From Zizania palustris (lineage: Eukaryota > Streptophyta > Magnoliopsida > Poales > Poaceae), in contig JAAALK010000289.1 of assembly GCA_019279435.1 (NCBI GenBank), positions 11,910,342-11,974,341 of the forward strand: DNA of 64,000 nucleotides. Direction: 5' to 3'. Of this stretch, positions 11,461 through 23,185 are shown in pieces. Within the stretch, counting starts at the first letter, position 1. Each line of letters begins with the position of its first letter. The position numbers were made by a program, and so were the translations under genes. The notes below the pieces were generated by a model that saw only the letters and a list, made by a program, of their open reading frames with translations, had not been told where the DNA came from and ran no database searches.

Positions 11461-11959
11461 TGTTGGGGAAAAATATCTCATCTTCGGGGTTATTACTGAA
11501 GCAGCATAAAGGCAGACAGCGGATTCGAAGATTCCCAGACGTTCATCTTCGAAGATACCTGGAGTCAAGTTCGAAGTACGAAGATAGGCATTGGTTCGGA
11601 GTACATCTTCGAACTAAGGCCTTTCAAGATCTTTTCTGCCAGCTAAGATGGAAGACTTATCTTCTTTCTCATTAGATTAGTCTTTTACCATTTTAGCCCT
11701 ATCAAGGGTACCGAATAGTTTCCACTATGTCGGTTGTAATAGAGGGGTAAATAGGTCTTTTCCTTAATGTTTGGGCCTATAAATACCCCCCGTTTCACCC
11801 TGTAATGGAGTACAACAAAATACAAGTTATTCAATACACACATTCGAACTATTCTAAGTTATTATCCTTTCGGAGGCTTAGAACAGTTCACTTCGCAAAC
11901 ACTTCATTTGTTAGTTTCTTTTCTACAGAAAATTGTTAGCGTAATCTTTTACGCCAACA
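11461..11959 (+). repeat. Gypsy-B 5' LTR
   Basis: TGTTGGGGAAAAAT...TTTTACGCCAACA, with a TATAAATA box at about 11779-11787 (GGGCCTATAAATACC). It is related to the Gypsy-A LTR mainly in its 3' half. Confidence 0.95.
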
Positions 11960-11960
11960 G

Positions 11961-11979
11961 TTGGCGCCGTCCGTGGGGA
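11961..11979 (+). promoter_or_regulatory. Primer binding site of Gypsy-B
   Basis: TTGGCGCCGTCCGTGGGGA lies one base inside the 5' LTR. It is the same TGGCGCC-type site as in Gypsy-A. Confidence 0.7.
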
Positions 11980-12021
11980 ACCTATTCCGAAAAACTTCGT
12001 TCTCTACCAACTTCTTACATC

Positions 12022-12218
12022 ATGCCTCCTAAGCGGAGCGCACCTCGCAATCCCACTCGGAGGTTTTCTCGGATCTCCGGAGAGATACCCTTCGACACGG
12101 TTGAAGTCGGAGGGTCTTCGGCATTCCCTCCACAAACTCCGGAAGGGGCTTCTATCCCTCGAGCATACGAAGCTTCTCCGCCAACCCCATCCATACTCCG
12201 ACCGCCCGGAGTCCCTCC
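12022..12218 (+). pseudogene. Gypsy-B gag N-terminal fragment, cut by insertion
   Basis: The ATG at 12022 gives MPPKRSAPRNPTRRFSRISG, collinear with the Gypsy-A gag start. The frame runs in phase up to 12218, where the gag-only element begins. It resumes in the same frame at 19856 after the duplicated CCTCC is discounted. Confidence 0.9.
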
Positions 12219-13950
12219 TGAGAAACCATGTTGAAGAATATGGTTTTGATACTCCAGATGTGATGAGTGATTGTCAACGGAAGTCATAGGAAGGGAGAGA
12301 TGAAGACCTGCCGAGTCTGAGGCGCATGTGACTCAGGTACACGGGCAGTGAGCGACGGCCGGGCAGAGGAGCTGCGGAGTCGGGCTGGCCCAATCCGGGT
12401 ACATGGCTAGGAGCGGCAGATGATCCACTGGTCTGTTGACTGGGTTTGACTCAGGTACACGGGCGGCGAGCGATTGCCGGGCTGAGGGAGCTGCGGGGTC
12501 GGGTCGGCCCAATCCGGGTACCCGGTGCGGAGACGGTGGACGCTTTGTCAGTTTCGGCGTAAAACTGACAATCTATCATTAATTCGTTTTTAGGATATTA
12601 ATATTTAGTTTTTAAGTTTAGAATATTTTTATTTGAGTCAGGTAATTTTTCTAAGAATAATTTAGTAATTTTCGGAATTTATTTTTAGAGTCAGTTTATT
12701 TTACCCAAGGGTAAAGTAGTCTTTTCACGTATTAGGATTTGCCTATAAATAGGCTCCTATCCCCTTGAGGATAGATGACTGTTTTTTTTAATAGATCAAT
12801 CTACATTCCAAAGTTTCGTCGCAGGTTAGTCCTTCGGCATAATCTTTTCATCTTCTTCCTATCGCCGTTCAACCCATCACAGCAAAACTAGTGTTATGCG
12901 CGGAAGCTAGCTTGGGCACGCGGATCGAGGCACCTATGCATTGATTGTTTTCTTGACGCATGGTTTCAGAGGTGAAGGCTTGCCGCAGGCAGCCCTTTTC
13001 TTTTGCTCTCCAGGCCGGTTGGCTTGTTGTCCATCGCACAACGCCAATGGTTTTTCTTCTTTTCTCGTGATTCCAAAGCTGTTTGGAATATTTAATTCGT
13101 TGATGCTTGCACGGCGCATAGCTTCTGCTGAATTCAATTTGCAGGCTGCAGGAACAGCTCTCCACGGCAGGAAAAAGGACACGGCAACCGAAGTGGGCCC
13201 CACAGCGATTGGACGATCATGCAAAATTTTCTCCGGTGAATTTTTTTTTGGCACGGCCGCAGCAGGGCTCGGTCCTCTCTGGCGTAGTTTGTTCAAATTG
13301 CACCGGGCATAGAGCAGACGCGCGTAGGCTTTGCGTCAGCGGCAGCTCTCTTTTCGCACGGCGGCGAGCGTTCGATGATTTTCTTCACGGAGAAGATGCA
13401 GGTTAGTTATTCTTAATCTCCTATTTTTTAGGTAGTTATCTAGTTTTATTTAGCGTAACAAATTATATAAAAGATAATCTCGTAGTTAATTTTTTAATCT
13501 GTTAAATTATTTATTAGTTATTTCGTATTATTTATTTAAGTGGTTTTAATAGGATCATAAAAAAAATATTAGTCGCCGTAATATTTTTATTCTAGCTTTT
13601 ACGTGTAGCTTTTACGTGTAATATGTTAGTTTTATTCATGAGTTAATTTTTGAATGATCCATATTTTATTCATTTGATTAGCCTTTTAATTCTAGACTAA
13701 AATATAAATATTTCGTGATTTATCTAGGTGTTTTTATTTAATGCGGTATTTTTTATTTAGTTTATCTTTAACATCATTTCAATTAAGACACCGGTCATTT
13801 TTAGGCCAGACAACTTTAGTTTCAGTAATTTTCTTTACTAATATTATTTGTCTGGTTAAGTTTGGTTTGGTGTTGGGATTAGAACATAGTTTAGCAAGAA
13901 ATTTTTAGGCGCCCATTCACCCCCCTCTGGTCGCTACTTTCGGTCCTACA
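12219..13950 (+). repeat. 5' LTR of the gag-only element
   Basis: It carries a TATA box at 12744-12751 (GCCTATAAATAGGC). It also holds a roughly 115-bp GC-rich duplicated unit (GACTCAGGTACACGGGC at about 12330 and 12448, each ending near GGCCCAATCCGGGTA). The open frames on both strands at 12869-13406 recur exactly in the other LTR and are not genes. Confidence 0.92.
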
Positions 13951-13951
13951 A

Positions 13952-13969
13952 GTGGTATCAGAGCGAGGT
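13952..13969 (+). promoter_or_regulatory. Primer binding site of the gag-only element
   Basis: GTGGTATCAGAGCGAGGT lies two bases inside the LTR. TGGTATCAGAGC is the classic site complementary to the 3' end of initiator tRNA-Met, typical of Copia elements. Confidence 0.85.
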
Positions 13970-14008
13970 TAGGTTTTTTAATATCTTAACCGATTCAAAA
14001 CCTAGGTA

Positions 14009-16759
14009 GTGACCATGACGTCTTCTGGTAAAATCCCATCCCTAGAAGCTTTTGGCTACACTTATTGGAAGACTCGCATGCGAGCATACCTTATGAGCCA
14101 GAGCTCGGACATATGGGAGATTTGTGTTCATCCTAGTTTCACCATTACGACTATTGCTGCGGATAGTGCTGCTAATGTAATTACCCAGCATCAAAATAAT
14201 AGTAAGGCGGTGAACATTTTATTTTCTGGTCTAGGTCCTAGTGAGTTCGAGCGTGTTAGCCATCTCACCACTGCTAGAGAGATCTGGGCTACCCTACAGG
14301 CACATCATGAGGGGACAGCTCAGGTCAAGGCTAGATTATATCAGACCTACCGGCGTGAGTATGAAAATTTCTCACAGAAGCCGGGTGAGACTGTTGAGGC
14401 TTTGTTTGGTCGTTTTCAATCGATCATTAACAAGCTTCGCGTTAACAAGGCCGAGCGTGATCAGCTGGTCTCGGATCATGAGCAGGCGCTTAAGGTACTC
14501 CATACCTTGGACCCTAAGATATGGGAGATCAAGGTTTCTTCTATTGTTGAGAGCGCGTCTTATGATACCTTGACCATCGCAGAGCTTTTTAGTAAGCTCA
14601 AGGCCTCAGAGGTCGATATTCAGTTGAGATCAAATCTCACTGATTCTGGCTCCAAGACTCTGGCCCTTGCGACACCGTATACTGATCCTAATGCCATGAG
14701 TTGTACTGCTTTTTCCCTGATGTTTATCTCCGAGGAACAACTTGATACTCTAGGAGATGATGATCTGTGCTTGTTTAACAACCGGGTGCAACGTGTTTAT
14801 GATAAGAGAATGTTTAAGAGACACGGCACAAAATCCGGATGCTTTGAGTGTGGGGACCCAGGTCATTTTATCGCCGACTGTCCCAAGCAGAAGAATTACA
14901 AGAAGGGAACCGGCGGCAACTCCTACAACTCCCGCAAGTACGATAACTCCACGAAGGGCAAGCCCAAGACAAAATTCTTTCGAAAGGCTTTGAAGGACTA
15001 CAGGCGTGAGAACAAGAAGCGAGATAAGACCTTCTTCGCCGATATGGAGAAAAGATACTCCAAGAGATCCTCGTCTTCCTCCTCGTCTTCAAGTTCAAGT
15101 GATGAAGAGGTCATGATCAGGAAAGGGAAGGACAGGGACAATCCGGCGGGCCTCTGTTTCATGGGTTTCAGGGACAAGCCGAAGAGTCGCTCACGTCATA
15201 GCCGAAGACCCCACAAGAGCTTCTGCTCAATGGCTCTTGGGAAGAAGAAAGAGAAGGACTCCTCCGACGAATCCGACGACGACGACGAGAAGGCATCTTC
15301 CTATGAACAAGAAGTTGTTAATTTACTAGAACAGAACAGTCAGGAGTTGAAGTATAGGGAGAAACTGCTTAGAGGGGCTAAGAAGAGGATAGATGAGCTT
15401 GAGAGTGAGCTTGCCACAACAAATGGCAAGATTGAGAGTCTGTCTTCTTCCCCTTGCTTGGGTGATAGTGGTGAGTGCCCTAACTGTGAGGTGTTGTTGT
15501 GTGACCTGACGACTCTTAAGTCCAGGTACACAGAGAGAGTAGATGAGAGAGACGCATTGGCCACTGAGCTTGAGAGCGCTCAGCAGGAGCTAAAAGATGC
15601 TCATGCCACTATTGTCGCACCTTGTGTAGACTGCCCATCTTATTTAGCTAGTATAGCTGAGCTGAGAGCCAAGAGTGATGAGCAGTTGAGCGAATTAGCT
15701 GGAGTGAGAGGTGAGTTGGAGCAGACTAAGCTAGAGCTTGAGACCTTGTCAGTTCCATCCACTGTTTGTGAGAACTGCTTATCCATTAGAATGGAGTGGA
15801 TCAAGCTAAAAGCTGAGAAGTATGTCGAAATTGATAAAGAGTGTGAGATCTGCTTGTCTCAGGTGGAGGTGTTAGCTTCTTTGAGAGAGGAGCTAGCTGA
15901 TGTTCAGAATGAGAACTTTTACCTCCGTTCAATCCTGAGTTGGATTAGTGCTAGAGAGCCACAACTCGGCATGATGATCCAGCAGTTCAAGAGAAAGGAT
16001 GGTTTTGGGGTAGGGTACACATATACCAAGGCTGATTTTGAGAGCGCCATTAGTCGTGCAGTGGAGTGGAGTAAGATGACTCCAGAACAGAGATATCCCA
16101 AGACTCACACCACTGAGTCCTTTAAGGATAGTCAGCCCAAGGATGGAGTGATCCAAGAACAACCTAAAGCTCCACCTAAGAAGCAGATCTGGATTCCTAA
16201 GCCTAAAACTCTTCGCACCTCTCTTGACTCTCTACCTAGACCCTCTCATGCCAAAGATACTTCACCTAACACCACCAAGCCTAAGAACCCTAAGCCACAA
16301 CAACATTCCAAGAAGCCTACCTATCACTGTGAGTTTTGTCAGAGAGACGGGCATCTTGAGGAGTTTTGCTTCAGGAGGAAGCGGGTTGAGCGAGCAGAGA
16401 GAGCTCGAGGTGGGCAGGAGCAGTTCTACCAGCAGGGTGGTAGACAGAGAGTCCCTCGACGTGGAGAGAGGCTAGAGGCCAGGCCACGTCGTGTAGGTGG
16501 TGGTAGAGGAGACGGTTTTCACTACCGTGCTTCGGATGGTGGTTTCCGTTTCGGCAGAGTTCCAGATCGTCATGGATACGTTGTTGGATCTCGCGACCGT
16601 GATTTTAGGAAGAACAGAGGACCGCGCTTTGATTCGCGCTTCAGTCCAAACTCATATGATTCCTTTTGCTTTCCTACATACGCGCAGATGGCTCGACACT
16701 GGTTCAACACTTTTACTAAACCTGGCATTGGATCGTTTGGTCCCACTCATGATTATTGA
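14009..16759 (+). CDS. Long Gag protein with two zinc knuckles and a coiled coil
   Basis: This intact 916-codon frame is the only gene of the element. The N-terminus (YTYWKTRMRAYLMSQ..., about residues 1-200) is a Copia-type Gag fold (UBN2/DUF4219 family). A CCHC knuckle CFECGDPGHFIADC lies at about 278-291. It is followed by basic and Ser-rich segments (about 350-362), an acidic Asp run, a long coiled coil (about 430-660) and a second CCHC knuckle CEFCQRDGHLEEFC (about 773-786), then an Arg/Gly-rich tail. Four C-x-x-C pairs (CPNC, CVDC, CENC, CEIC) sit at intervals in the coiled coil. The protein would assemble particles and bind RNA. No pol domain follows. The start chosen is the first ATG after the PBS. 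Confidence 0.88.
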   Translation: MTMTSSGKIPSLEAFGYTYWKTRMRAYLMSQSSDIWEICVHPSFTITTIAADSAANVITQHQNNSKAVNILFSGLGPSEFERVSHLTTAREIWATLQAHHEGTAQVKARLYQTYRREYENFSQKPGETVEALFGRFQSIINKLRVNKAERDQLVSDHEQALKVLHTLDPKIWEIKVSSIVESASYDTLTIAELFSKLKASEVDIQLRSNLTDSGSKTLALATPYTDPNAMSCTAFSLMFISEEQLDTLGDDDLCLFNNRVQRVYDKRMFKRHGTKSGCFECGDPGHFIADCPKQKNYKKGTGGNSYNSRKYDNSTKGKPKTKFFRKALKDYRRENKKRDKTFFADMEKRYSKRSSSSSSSSSSSDEEVMIRKGKDRDNPAGLCFMGFRDKPKSRSRHSRRPHKSFCSMALGKKKEKDSSDESDDDDEKASSYEQEVVNLLEQNSQELKYREKLLRGAKKRIDELESELATTNGKIESLSSSPCLGDSGECPNCEVLLCDLTTLKSRYTERVDERDALATELESAQQELKDAHATIVAPCVDCPSYLASIAELRAKSDEQLSELAGVRGELEQTKLELETLSVPSTVCENCLSIRMEWIKLKAEKYVEIDKECEICLSQVEVLASLREELADVQNENFYLRSILSWISAREPQLGMMIQQFKRKDGFGVGYTYTKADFESAISRAVEWSKMTPEQRYPKTHTTESFKDSQPKDGVIQEQPKAPPKKQIWIPKPKTLRTSLDSLPRPSHAKDTSPNTTKPKNPKPQQHSKKPTYHCEFCQRDGHLEEFCFRRKRVERAERARGGQEQFYQQGGRQRVPRRGERLEARPRRVGGGRGDGFHYRASDGGFRFGRVPDRHGYVVGSRDRDFRKNRGPRFDSRFSPNSYDSFCFPTYAQMARHWFNTFTKPGIGSFGPTHDY

Positions 16760-18115
16760 TCGTGTTTTAGGAGCTGTGTATTTTTTTTAGGATATTTTGA
16801 GTCAGCTTTTCTTGGTATCAGTTTTTTATTTTCTTCTTTATTTTTTATTGAGTCTTTTTGTGTGCGTTCATATCATGCATAATCATCTATCACATTTTGA
16901 GCTTGCTTCTGTTATATGATTAATCTGTTTACTTTCTCTAGCTAGTATATGCTTTTGATTACTTGTCGATGATCATGTTCTGGTTCAGTTCACATGATAT
17001 ATCTGATATGTGTCATATGCATGGCTTTTATGCTTTAAAATTTGAAAAATGATCACCATTGCTTCTGGTAACTAGCATGTATAGGCTGAATGCTTTCGCT
17101 ATCTTTTACATGCCTTGTAGCTAGATCCTTACTTAGATGCAGATATGCAACTTGGACATTTATATGCTTTAAATATGCAAAATGTGCTTTAAAAATGATA
17201 AAAATTCAGAAAAATGAAAAATTTATGCATTTTATGATTATTAGAAAAGATCCAGGTGGGTTTGCTTTGTCGCATTGCATTATTCTGGACTGCTTACCAT
17301 AGCACTTTGGTATGAACTAGGACGTGTAATGTATGCCAAGACCAATGTCTTAAGCTTCTGACGGTCCAGTTCTGGCCTAGGCTTGACTTGGTCGGTTAGC
17401 ATAAGGTTTGACATGCAAATAACCCCTGGCAGAAATAAAAAAGAAATAATCTGAAAAAATTAAAAAGATGACAAGTTTGCTGAAGCACTTTGTTTTTGGA
17501 CAATGCTTATCTTGGTAGATATCAGTTAGCTTTTGCATATCATGCTTTACTTTGCTTGTTAACTAGAAAATGTGGTGATGCTTTTGTTTTGCAAAAATCG
17601 AAAAATGCGTGCTAATGACTTTCTTAAGATATCATCTATTGCACTGATCATGTCATGTATCTTAGACAGTATATCTTTCGCTATACCTGTTAGATGTTGT
17701 TATTGCAGTTAATCATATCTAAGAAGCATGCTTTTCACACTCCACCTGCACCCCATCTGCATTCATGGCATATTTTGAGGGGGAGCTGCATTTCAGGGGG
17801 AGTTTGTGTTTATGTCTCTTTAAGTGCATTTAGTCTCACTTGATGAGTCCAATTGTCAACAAGGGGGAGAAATTTTGGAGTTTACTTTTTAGTTTCCTTG
17901 TTGGTAATTCTTAGATTTGCACTTATTTTTAAGTCTTTATTTTTGGTTAACTATAATGACCGTTTTCGTGCTTCTGTTTGACTTTTGGTCATTAGGGTTA
18001 AACTTTTATTTTCCTTCTTCTATTTTCTTTTTGTTTTTTTTTGTTTCCACATGTTTTGCAGGTTTAGGAGATGAGCTGAAAAGGGTGTTGACAATACACT
18101 CATCAAGGGGGAGAT
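16760..18115 (+). other. Non-coding 3' region of the gag-only element
   Basis: About 1.36 kb of T-rich sequence without a supported gene. It ends with two GGGGGAG purine runs (about 17770-17810), a third at 17864 and the polypurine tract next to the 3' LTR (18105-18115). In an autonomous Copia element this place would hold integrase and RT; neither is detectable. Confidence 0.75.
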
Positions 18116-19850
18116 TGAGAAACCATGTTGAAGAATATGGTTTTGATACTTCAGATGTGATGAGTGATTGTCAACGGAAGTCATAGGAAGGGAGAGATGA
18201 AGACCTGCCGAGTCTGAGGCGCATGTGACTCAGGTACACGGGCAGTGAGCGACGGCCGGGCAGAGGAGCTGCGGAGTCGGGCTGGCCCAATCCGGGTACA
18301 TGGCTAGGAGCGGCAGATGATCCACTGGTCTGTTGACTGGGTTTGACTCAGGTACACGGGCGGCGAGCGATTGCCGGGCTGAGGGAGCTGCGGGGTCGGG
18401 TCGGCCCAATCCGGGTACCCGGTGCGGAGACGGTGGACGCTTTGTCAGTTTCGGCGTAAAACTGACAATCTATCATTAATTCGTTTTTAGGATATTAATA
18501 TTTAGTTTTTAAGTTTAGAATATTTTTATTTGAGTCAGGTAATTTTTCTAAGAATAATTTAGTAATTTTCGGAATTTATTTTTAGAGTCAGTTTATTTTA
18601 CCCAAGGGTAAAGTAGTCTTTTCACGTATTAGGATTTGCCTATAAATAGGCTCCTATCCCCTTGAGGATAGATGACTGTTTTTTTTAATAGATCAATCTA
18701 CATTCCAAAGTTTCGTCGCAGGTTAGTCCTTCGGCATAATCTTTTTCATCTTCTTCCTATCGCCGTTCAACCCATCACAGCAAAACTAGTGTTATGCGCG
18801 GAAGCTAGCTTGGGCACGCGGATCGAGGCACCTATGCATTGATTGTTTTCTTGACGCATGGTTTCAGAGGTGAAGGCTTGCCGCAGGCAGCCCTTTTCTT
18901 TTGCTCTCCAGGCCGGTTGGCTTGTTGTCCATCGCACAACGCCAATGGTTTTTCTTCTTTTCTCGTGATTCCAAAGCTGTTTGGAATATTTAATTCGTTG
19001 ATGCTTGCACGGCGCATAGCTTCTGCTGAATTCAATTTGCAGGCTGCAGGAACAGCTCTCCACGGCAGGAAAAAGGACACGGCAACCGAAGTGGGCCCCA
19101 CAGCGATTGGACGATCATGCAAAATTTTCTCCGGTGAATTTTTTTTTGGCACGGCCGCAGCAGGGCTCGGTCCTCTCTGGCGTAGTTTGTTCAAATTGCA
19201 CCGGGCATAGAGCAGACGCGCGTAGGCTTTGCGTCAGCGGCAGCTCTCTTTTCGCACGGCGGCGAGCGTTCGATGATTTTTCTTCACGGAGAAGATGCAG
19301 GTTAGTTATTCTTAATCTCCTATTTTTTAGGTAGTTATCTAGTTTTATTTAGCGTAACAAATTATATAAAAGATAATCTCGTAGTTAATTTTTTAATCTG
19401 TTAAATTATTTATTAGTTATTTCGTATTATTTATTTAAGTGGTTTTAATAGGATCATAAAAAAAATATTAGTCGCCGTAATATTTTTATTCTAGCTTTTA
19501 CGTGTAGCTTTTACGTGTAATATGTTAGTTTTATTCATGAGTTAATTTTTGAATGATCCATATTTTATTCATTTGATTAGCCTTTTAATTCTAGACTAAA
19601 ATATAAATATTTCGTGATTTATCTAGGTGTTTTTATTTACTGCGGTATTTTTTATTTAGTTTATCTTTAACATCATTTCAATTAAGACACCGGTCATTTT
19701 TAGGCCAGACAACTTTAGTTTCAGTAATTTTCTTTACTAATATTATTTGTTTGGTTAAGTTTGGTTTGGTGTTGGGATTAGAACATAGTTTAGCAAGAAA
19801 TTTTTAGGCGCCCATTCACCCCCCCTCTGGTCGCTACTTTCGGTCCTACA
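18116..19850 (+). repeat. 3' LTR of the gag-only element
   Basis: TGAGAAACC...GGTCCTACA, almost identical to 12219-13950. It is followed by the TSD CCTCC and the resumed Gypsy-B gag. Confidence 0.93.
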
Positions 19851-19855
19851 CCTCC

Positions 19856-21482
19856 TCCACCCTCCATCCCAATCCGAACTGATCCTACCAGTTCTCAAGA
19901 CCCGGAAGACCCTTCCGGAGGAGATGAAGACAATCTTGGAGATATGGCCACTCAAATGGCCAACCTTCAAGCTAAAGTGGCAAGGTGGTGACAGGAAGCT
20001 GCGAGCAGGCTTCGCTCTCAAGCCACCCCAACCATCCCAGAAGTGCCTGAAGACGATGATCTTGATTATCCCGAAGCCCCGGAGAACGCCTCCTTCGATA
20101 ATGAATCTCCGCTGCATCCTGAGCTGCAGAAGGTTCGCTTTGATCCAAAGTTTAAAACTTCGAAGCTATGTAAGTATGCCAGAGATGAAGATCCCGGAGA
20201 GTTCGTTCGTTCTTATGCCCTAGCAATTGAAGCTAGCGGAGGAGTTCGAGACACCATGGCGAAGTGCTTCCCTTTAGCTCTTCAAGGAGTGGCATTGAGG
20301 TGATTCTGGTCCTTGAAGCCAGGATCAATCAATTCATGGTCGCAGCTGAAGAATAAGTTTATAAGCAATTTTCAGGGCACCTTCGTGCCTCCCATGTCAA
20401 CAGGAAGTCTTTTCCAGGTGAAACAACTCCCCGGAGAGACATTGAGGCAATATTTTAAGCGCTTCGCTCATACGAAGTCACAAATTCGGGGGTTGTCCGC
20501 ATCTTCAGTAGTTGATGCAGCTCGGGAAGGCGTCAGTCATCAAGGCCTTCTGGATAAGCTTCATCGGAAAAGCATCTCCTCGATCTCTCAGTTGATGTCA
20601 TACTTTGAGGAGTATGCGAGGTCAGAAGAGGGTTGGCTTCGGAGGACTGCTGCTACTTCGTCCATATTGCAAGAAGTCAAAGTAGAAGTGAAAACTTCGG
20701 CACAGCCGCAGGAACCAGTCTTCGAAGTGCAACATGATCGGAGAAGAGGACAAAAGCACCCTCGTTCTGAAGTCATGAATATTGCACCCCCACAGAAGTT
20801 TGCACCAAGAGCTCCACAGTCTACGGGGAACAAGGCCAGCGGCTGGAGGCCGCCAGGGAAAACGGCTAGCAAGGGTCAGACCCTTTTCTGCTGCATTCAT
20901 GGAGAAAATCGAAGCCATGCAACTGATACTTGCAAGGCTATACTTACCCTAAGGGGAGAGTACTTAGAGAGAACTTTGGGTCGAGGTAGTACCGACCGAG
21001 TTCTAGCTGCAATGCGCCCAGAGCCGGTCCAGGCTGTGGCGCGGATAGAAAACTTTGATGCTGCAAGACACCCTCCGGTGGCCAATGTTATGCCACCTCC
21101 GAAGCAAGAGGAAGGGCAAGATAGAGGAAAGAGAGTAGTTCTCCCTATCTCTGGAGGAGGTACCCTCGGAAGCATGTCCAAGAGACAGCGAAGAGAGTAC
21201 GTTCGGGAAGTAGGTCATATTGGGACTTCGTCATCTGCAGCTGCAATGCCGGAGTGGTCTCACGTTCCGATATCTTTTTCTGCGGAGGATGCAGCTGGTA
21301 TTAAGTTCCCGCACGCAGATCCACTGGTTATCACTGCTGATATTGCGGGTACTGAAGTTCGAAGGGTGTTGATTGACGGAGGTAGTTCGGCAGATATCAT
21401 TTTTGTTCAAGCCTTCGATCAATTATGCATTTCCAGAAAGCATCTCCTTCCAGCGGCTCGTCCTCTGCAAGGCTTCGCATGA
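19856..21482 (+). pseudogene. Gypsy-B gag C-terminus and protease
   Basis: It continues the gag frame of 12022-12218. Segments seen are MATQMANLQAKVARW, PENASFDNESPLHPEL, SYALAIEASGGVRDTMAKC and a retrotransposon-gag core (LPGETLRQYFKRFAHTKSQI). A knuckle-like FCCIHGENRSHATDTC and the protease VLIDGGSSADIIF follow. Nonsense codons lie at 19989 (TGA, from Arg), 20301 (TGA, from Trp) and 21480 (TGA, where Gypsy-A has Gly). All are in one uninterrupted frame, so there is no indel up to this point. Confidence 0.9.
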
Positions 21483-23179
21483 CCTCCGCTTGATGCACTT
21501 GGCCAAATAGGCCTGGAAGTTACCTTCGGAGAAGGTTTATTGGCCCGGACTGAGGAAGTAATCTTCGATGTTGTAGATGCCCCGTATGCTTACAACGTCA
21601 TCTTCGGAAGAGGCATGCTAAACCAGTTCGGAGCTGTGGCGCATCACAATTATTTGTGCATGAAGATGCCCACACAAGCAGGAGTCCTTACAGTCTTCGG
21701 AGATCAAGCCATTGCTCGGAGGGCGGAATATGGTCATGGTCCCCTTCTTGATCCGAGGCAAGTAAACAGTGTGCGGGATAATGAAGAAATTTTTTCAGCC
21801 TCCTCCGAAGCTTCGAAGAAGTCCTTTCCGAGACCAAGTCCCGAAGGAGAGATTGCAACAAAGGTCATTGTTAAAGATGGTAAAGAGTATACTTTTCAAT
21901 TTGGTAAAGATCTACCTCCTGAAGTTGCAACCTCCTTGGAAAAGGTGGTGGAAGAAAATTTGGATGTCTTCGCTTGGTCTGACGAAGATATCACCGGAGT
22001 CGATCGGGATATCATTGAACACAGTTTACTTGTAAACCCGAAGGCCCGGCCTGTTCGGCAAGGACTCCGGAAGATGTCCGCAGAGAGAGCTGCTCTAGCT
22101 AAGGACGAAGTTGAGAAATTATTGAAGGCTGGGATTATCAGAGAAGTGGCTCACACAGAATGGTTAGCCAACCCAGTCTTCGTCAGAAAGAAGTCTTCCG
22201 GGAAGTGGCGCATGTGCATTGATTTCACATCCTTGAATAAAGCATGCCCACGTGACCCCTACCCCATGCCCCGAATTGATCAATTGGTTGACTCCACCGC
22301 AGGTTCGGAGTTATTAAGCTTCCTTGACGCGTATTCTGGTTATCATCAAATATGGTTGAAGCGCGAAGATGAAATCAAGACAAGCTTCGTAACTCCTTCG
22401 GGAGTCTTCTGTTATGTAAGAATGCCCTTCGGCCTAAGAAATGCCGGGGCTACTTTTTCGAGATTAGTTGCTAAGGCTCTAGGTCATCAACTAGGTCGCA
22501 ATGTGGAGGCCTATATGGATGATATTGTAATAAAGAGTGCTTTAAAGCACCAACATAGCCTAGACTTAGCAGAAACATTCAATAGCCTTCGGGCATGTGG
22601 GATCCGTCTTAACCCTGAAAAATGTATATTCGGAGCTAAGGCTGGAAAATTGTTAGGATATTTAGTTTCAAGCAGGGGAATTGAAGCTAGCCCTACTAAA
22701 ATAACTGCGCTGCAGAAGATGGCTTCTCCGAAAAATTTAAAGCAAGTGCAAAAGCTGACTGGGCGTCTTGCAGCACTTAGCAGGTTTTTATCAAGGTCTG
22801 CGGAGAGGAGCTTGCCTATATTTAAAGCATTGAAAGGGTCCGAAGATTTTGCATGGACACCGGAGTGTCAAAAAAGCTTCGAAGATATTAAAGAGTATCT
22901 CAGTAATCTTGCTACACTCACGGTGCCTACTGCGGACGAAACCCTACTCCTGTACCTTGCAGCTACAGGTTCTGCTGTCAGCGCAGTCCTTGTCAGAGAA
23001 GTGGATTTCAATGGGAAGTTGGTCCAAAATCCTGTTTATTTTGTATCCGAAGCATTATCAGGAGCGAAGACAAGATACTCCGAACTTGAGAAGTTCATTT
23101 ATGCTCTGATAATGGCTTCGAGGAAGCTAAGACATTATTTTTTGGCGCACAATGTATTGTACCAACTTCATATCCTTTA
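21483..23179 (+). pseudogene. Gypsy-B reverse transcriptase and first RNase H
   Basis: It is in frame with the upstream protease. It contains the RT blocks KWRMCIDFTSLNKACP, LLSFLDAYSGYHQI, VRMPFGLRNAGATF and the catalytic YMDD in EAYMDDIVIK, then the full connection (EKCIFGAKAGKLLGYLVSSR) missing in Gypsy-A. The Ty3-type RNase H follows (LLYLAATGSAVSAVLVREV, YSELEKFIYALIMASRKL). A one-base deletion at about 23155 relative to Gypsy-A shifts the frame, which then stops. Confidence 0.92.
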
Positions 23180-23185
23180 GGAGAT

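Larger units (their letters stand above)
12219..19850 (+). mobile_element. Gag-only LTR retrotransposon (TR-GAG type, Copia-like) nested in Gypsy-B
   Basis: Long LTRs (12219-13950, 1732 bp; 18116-19850, 1735 bp) start TGAGAAACC and end GGTCCTACA, with TSD CCTCC (12214-12218 and 19851-19855). A tRNA-iMet-type PBS follows the 5' LTR and a purine tract (AAGGGGGAGAT) precedes the 3' LTR. The LTRs differ by about three substitutions and three 1-bp indels, so this is the youngest of the three elements in this nest, fitting its innermost place. The only gene is a 916-codon gag. There is no protease, RT, RNase H or integrase in either strand, so it must be mobilised in trans. Confidence 0.93.

Noticed and set aside
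12869..13406. Overlapping open frames of 98-123 codons on both strands
   Set aside because: They lie in the 5' LTR of the gag-only element and recur identically in the 3' LTR (18767-19334). No family resemblance; GC-rich LTR by-products.
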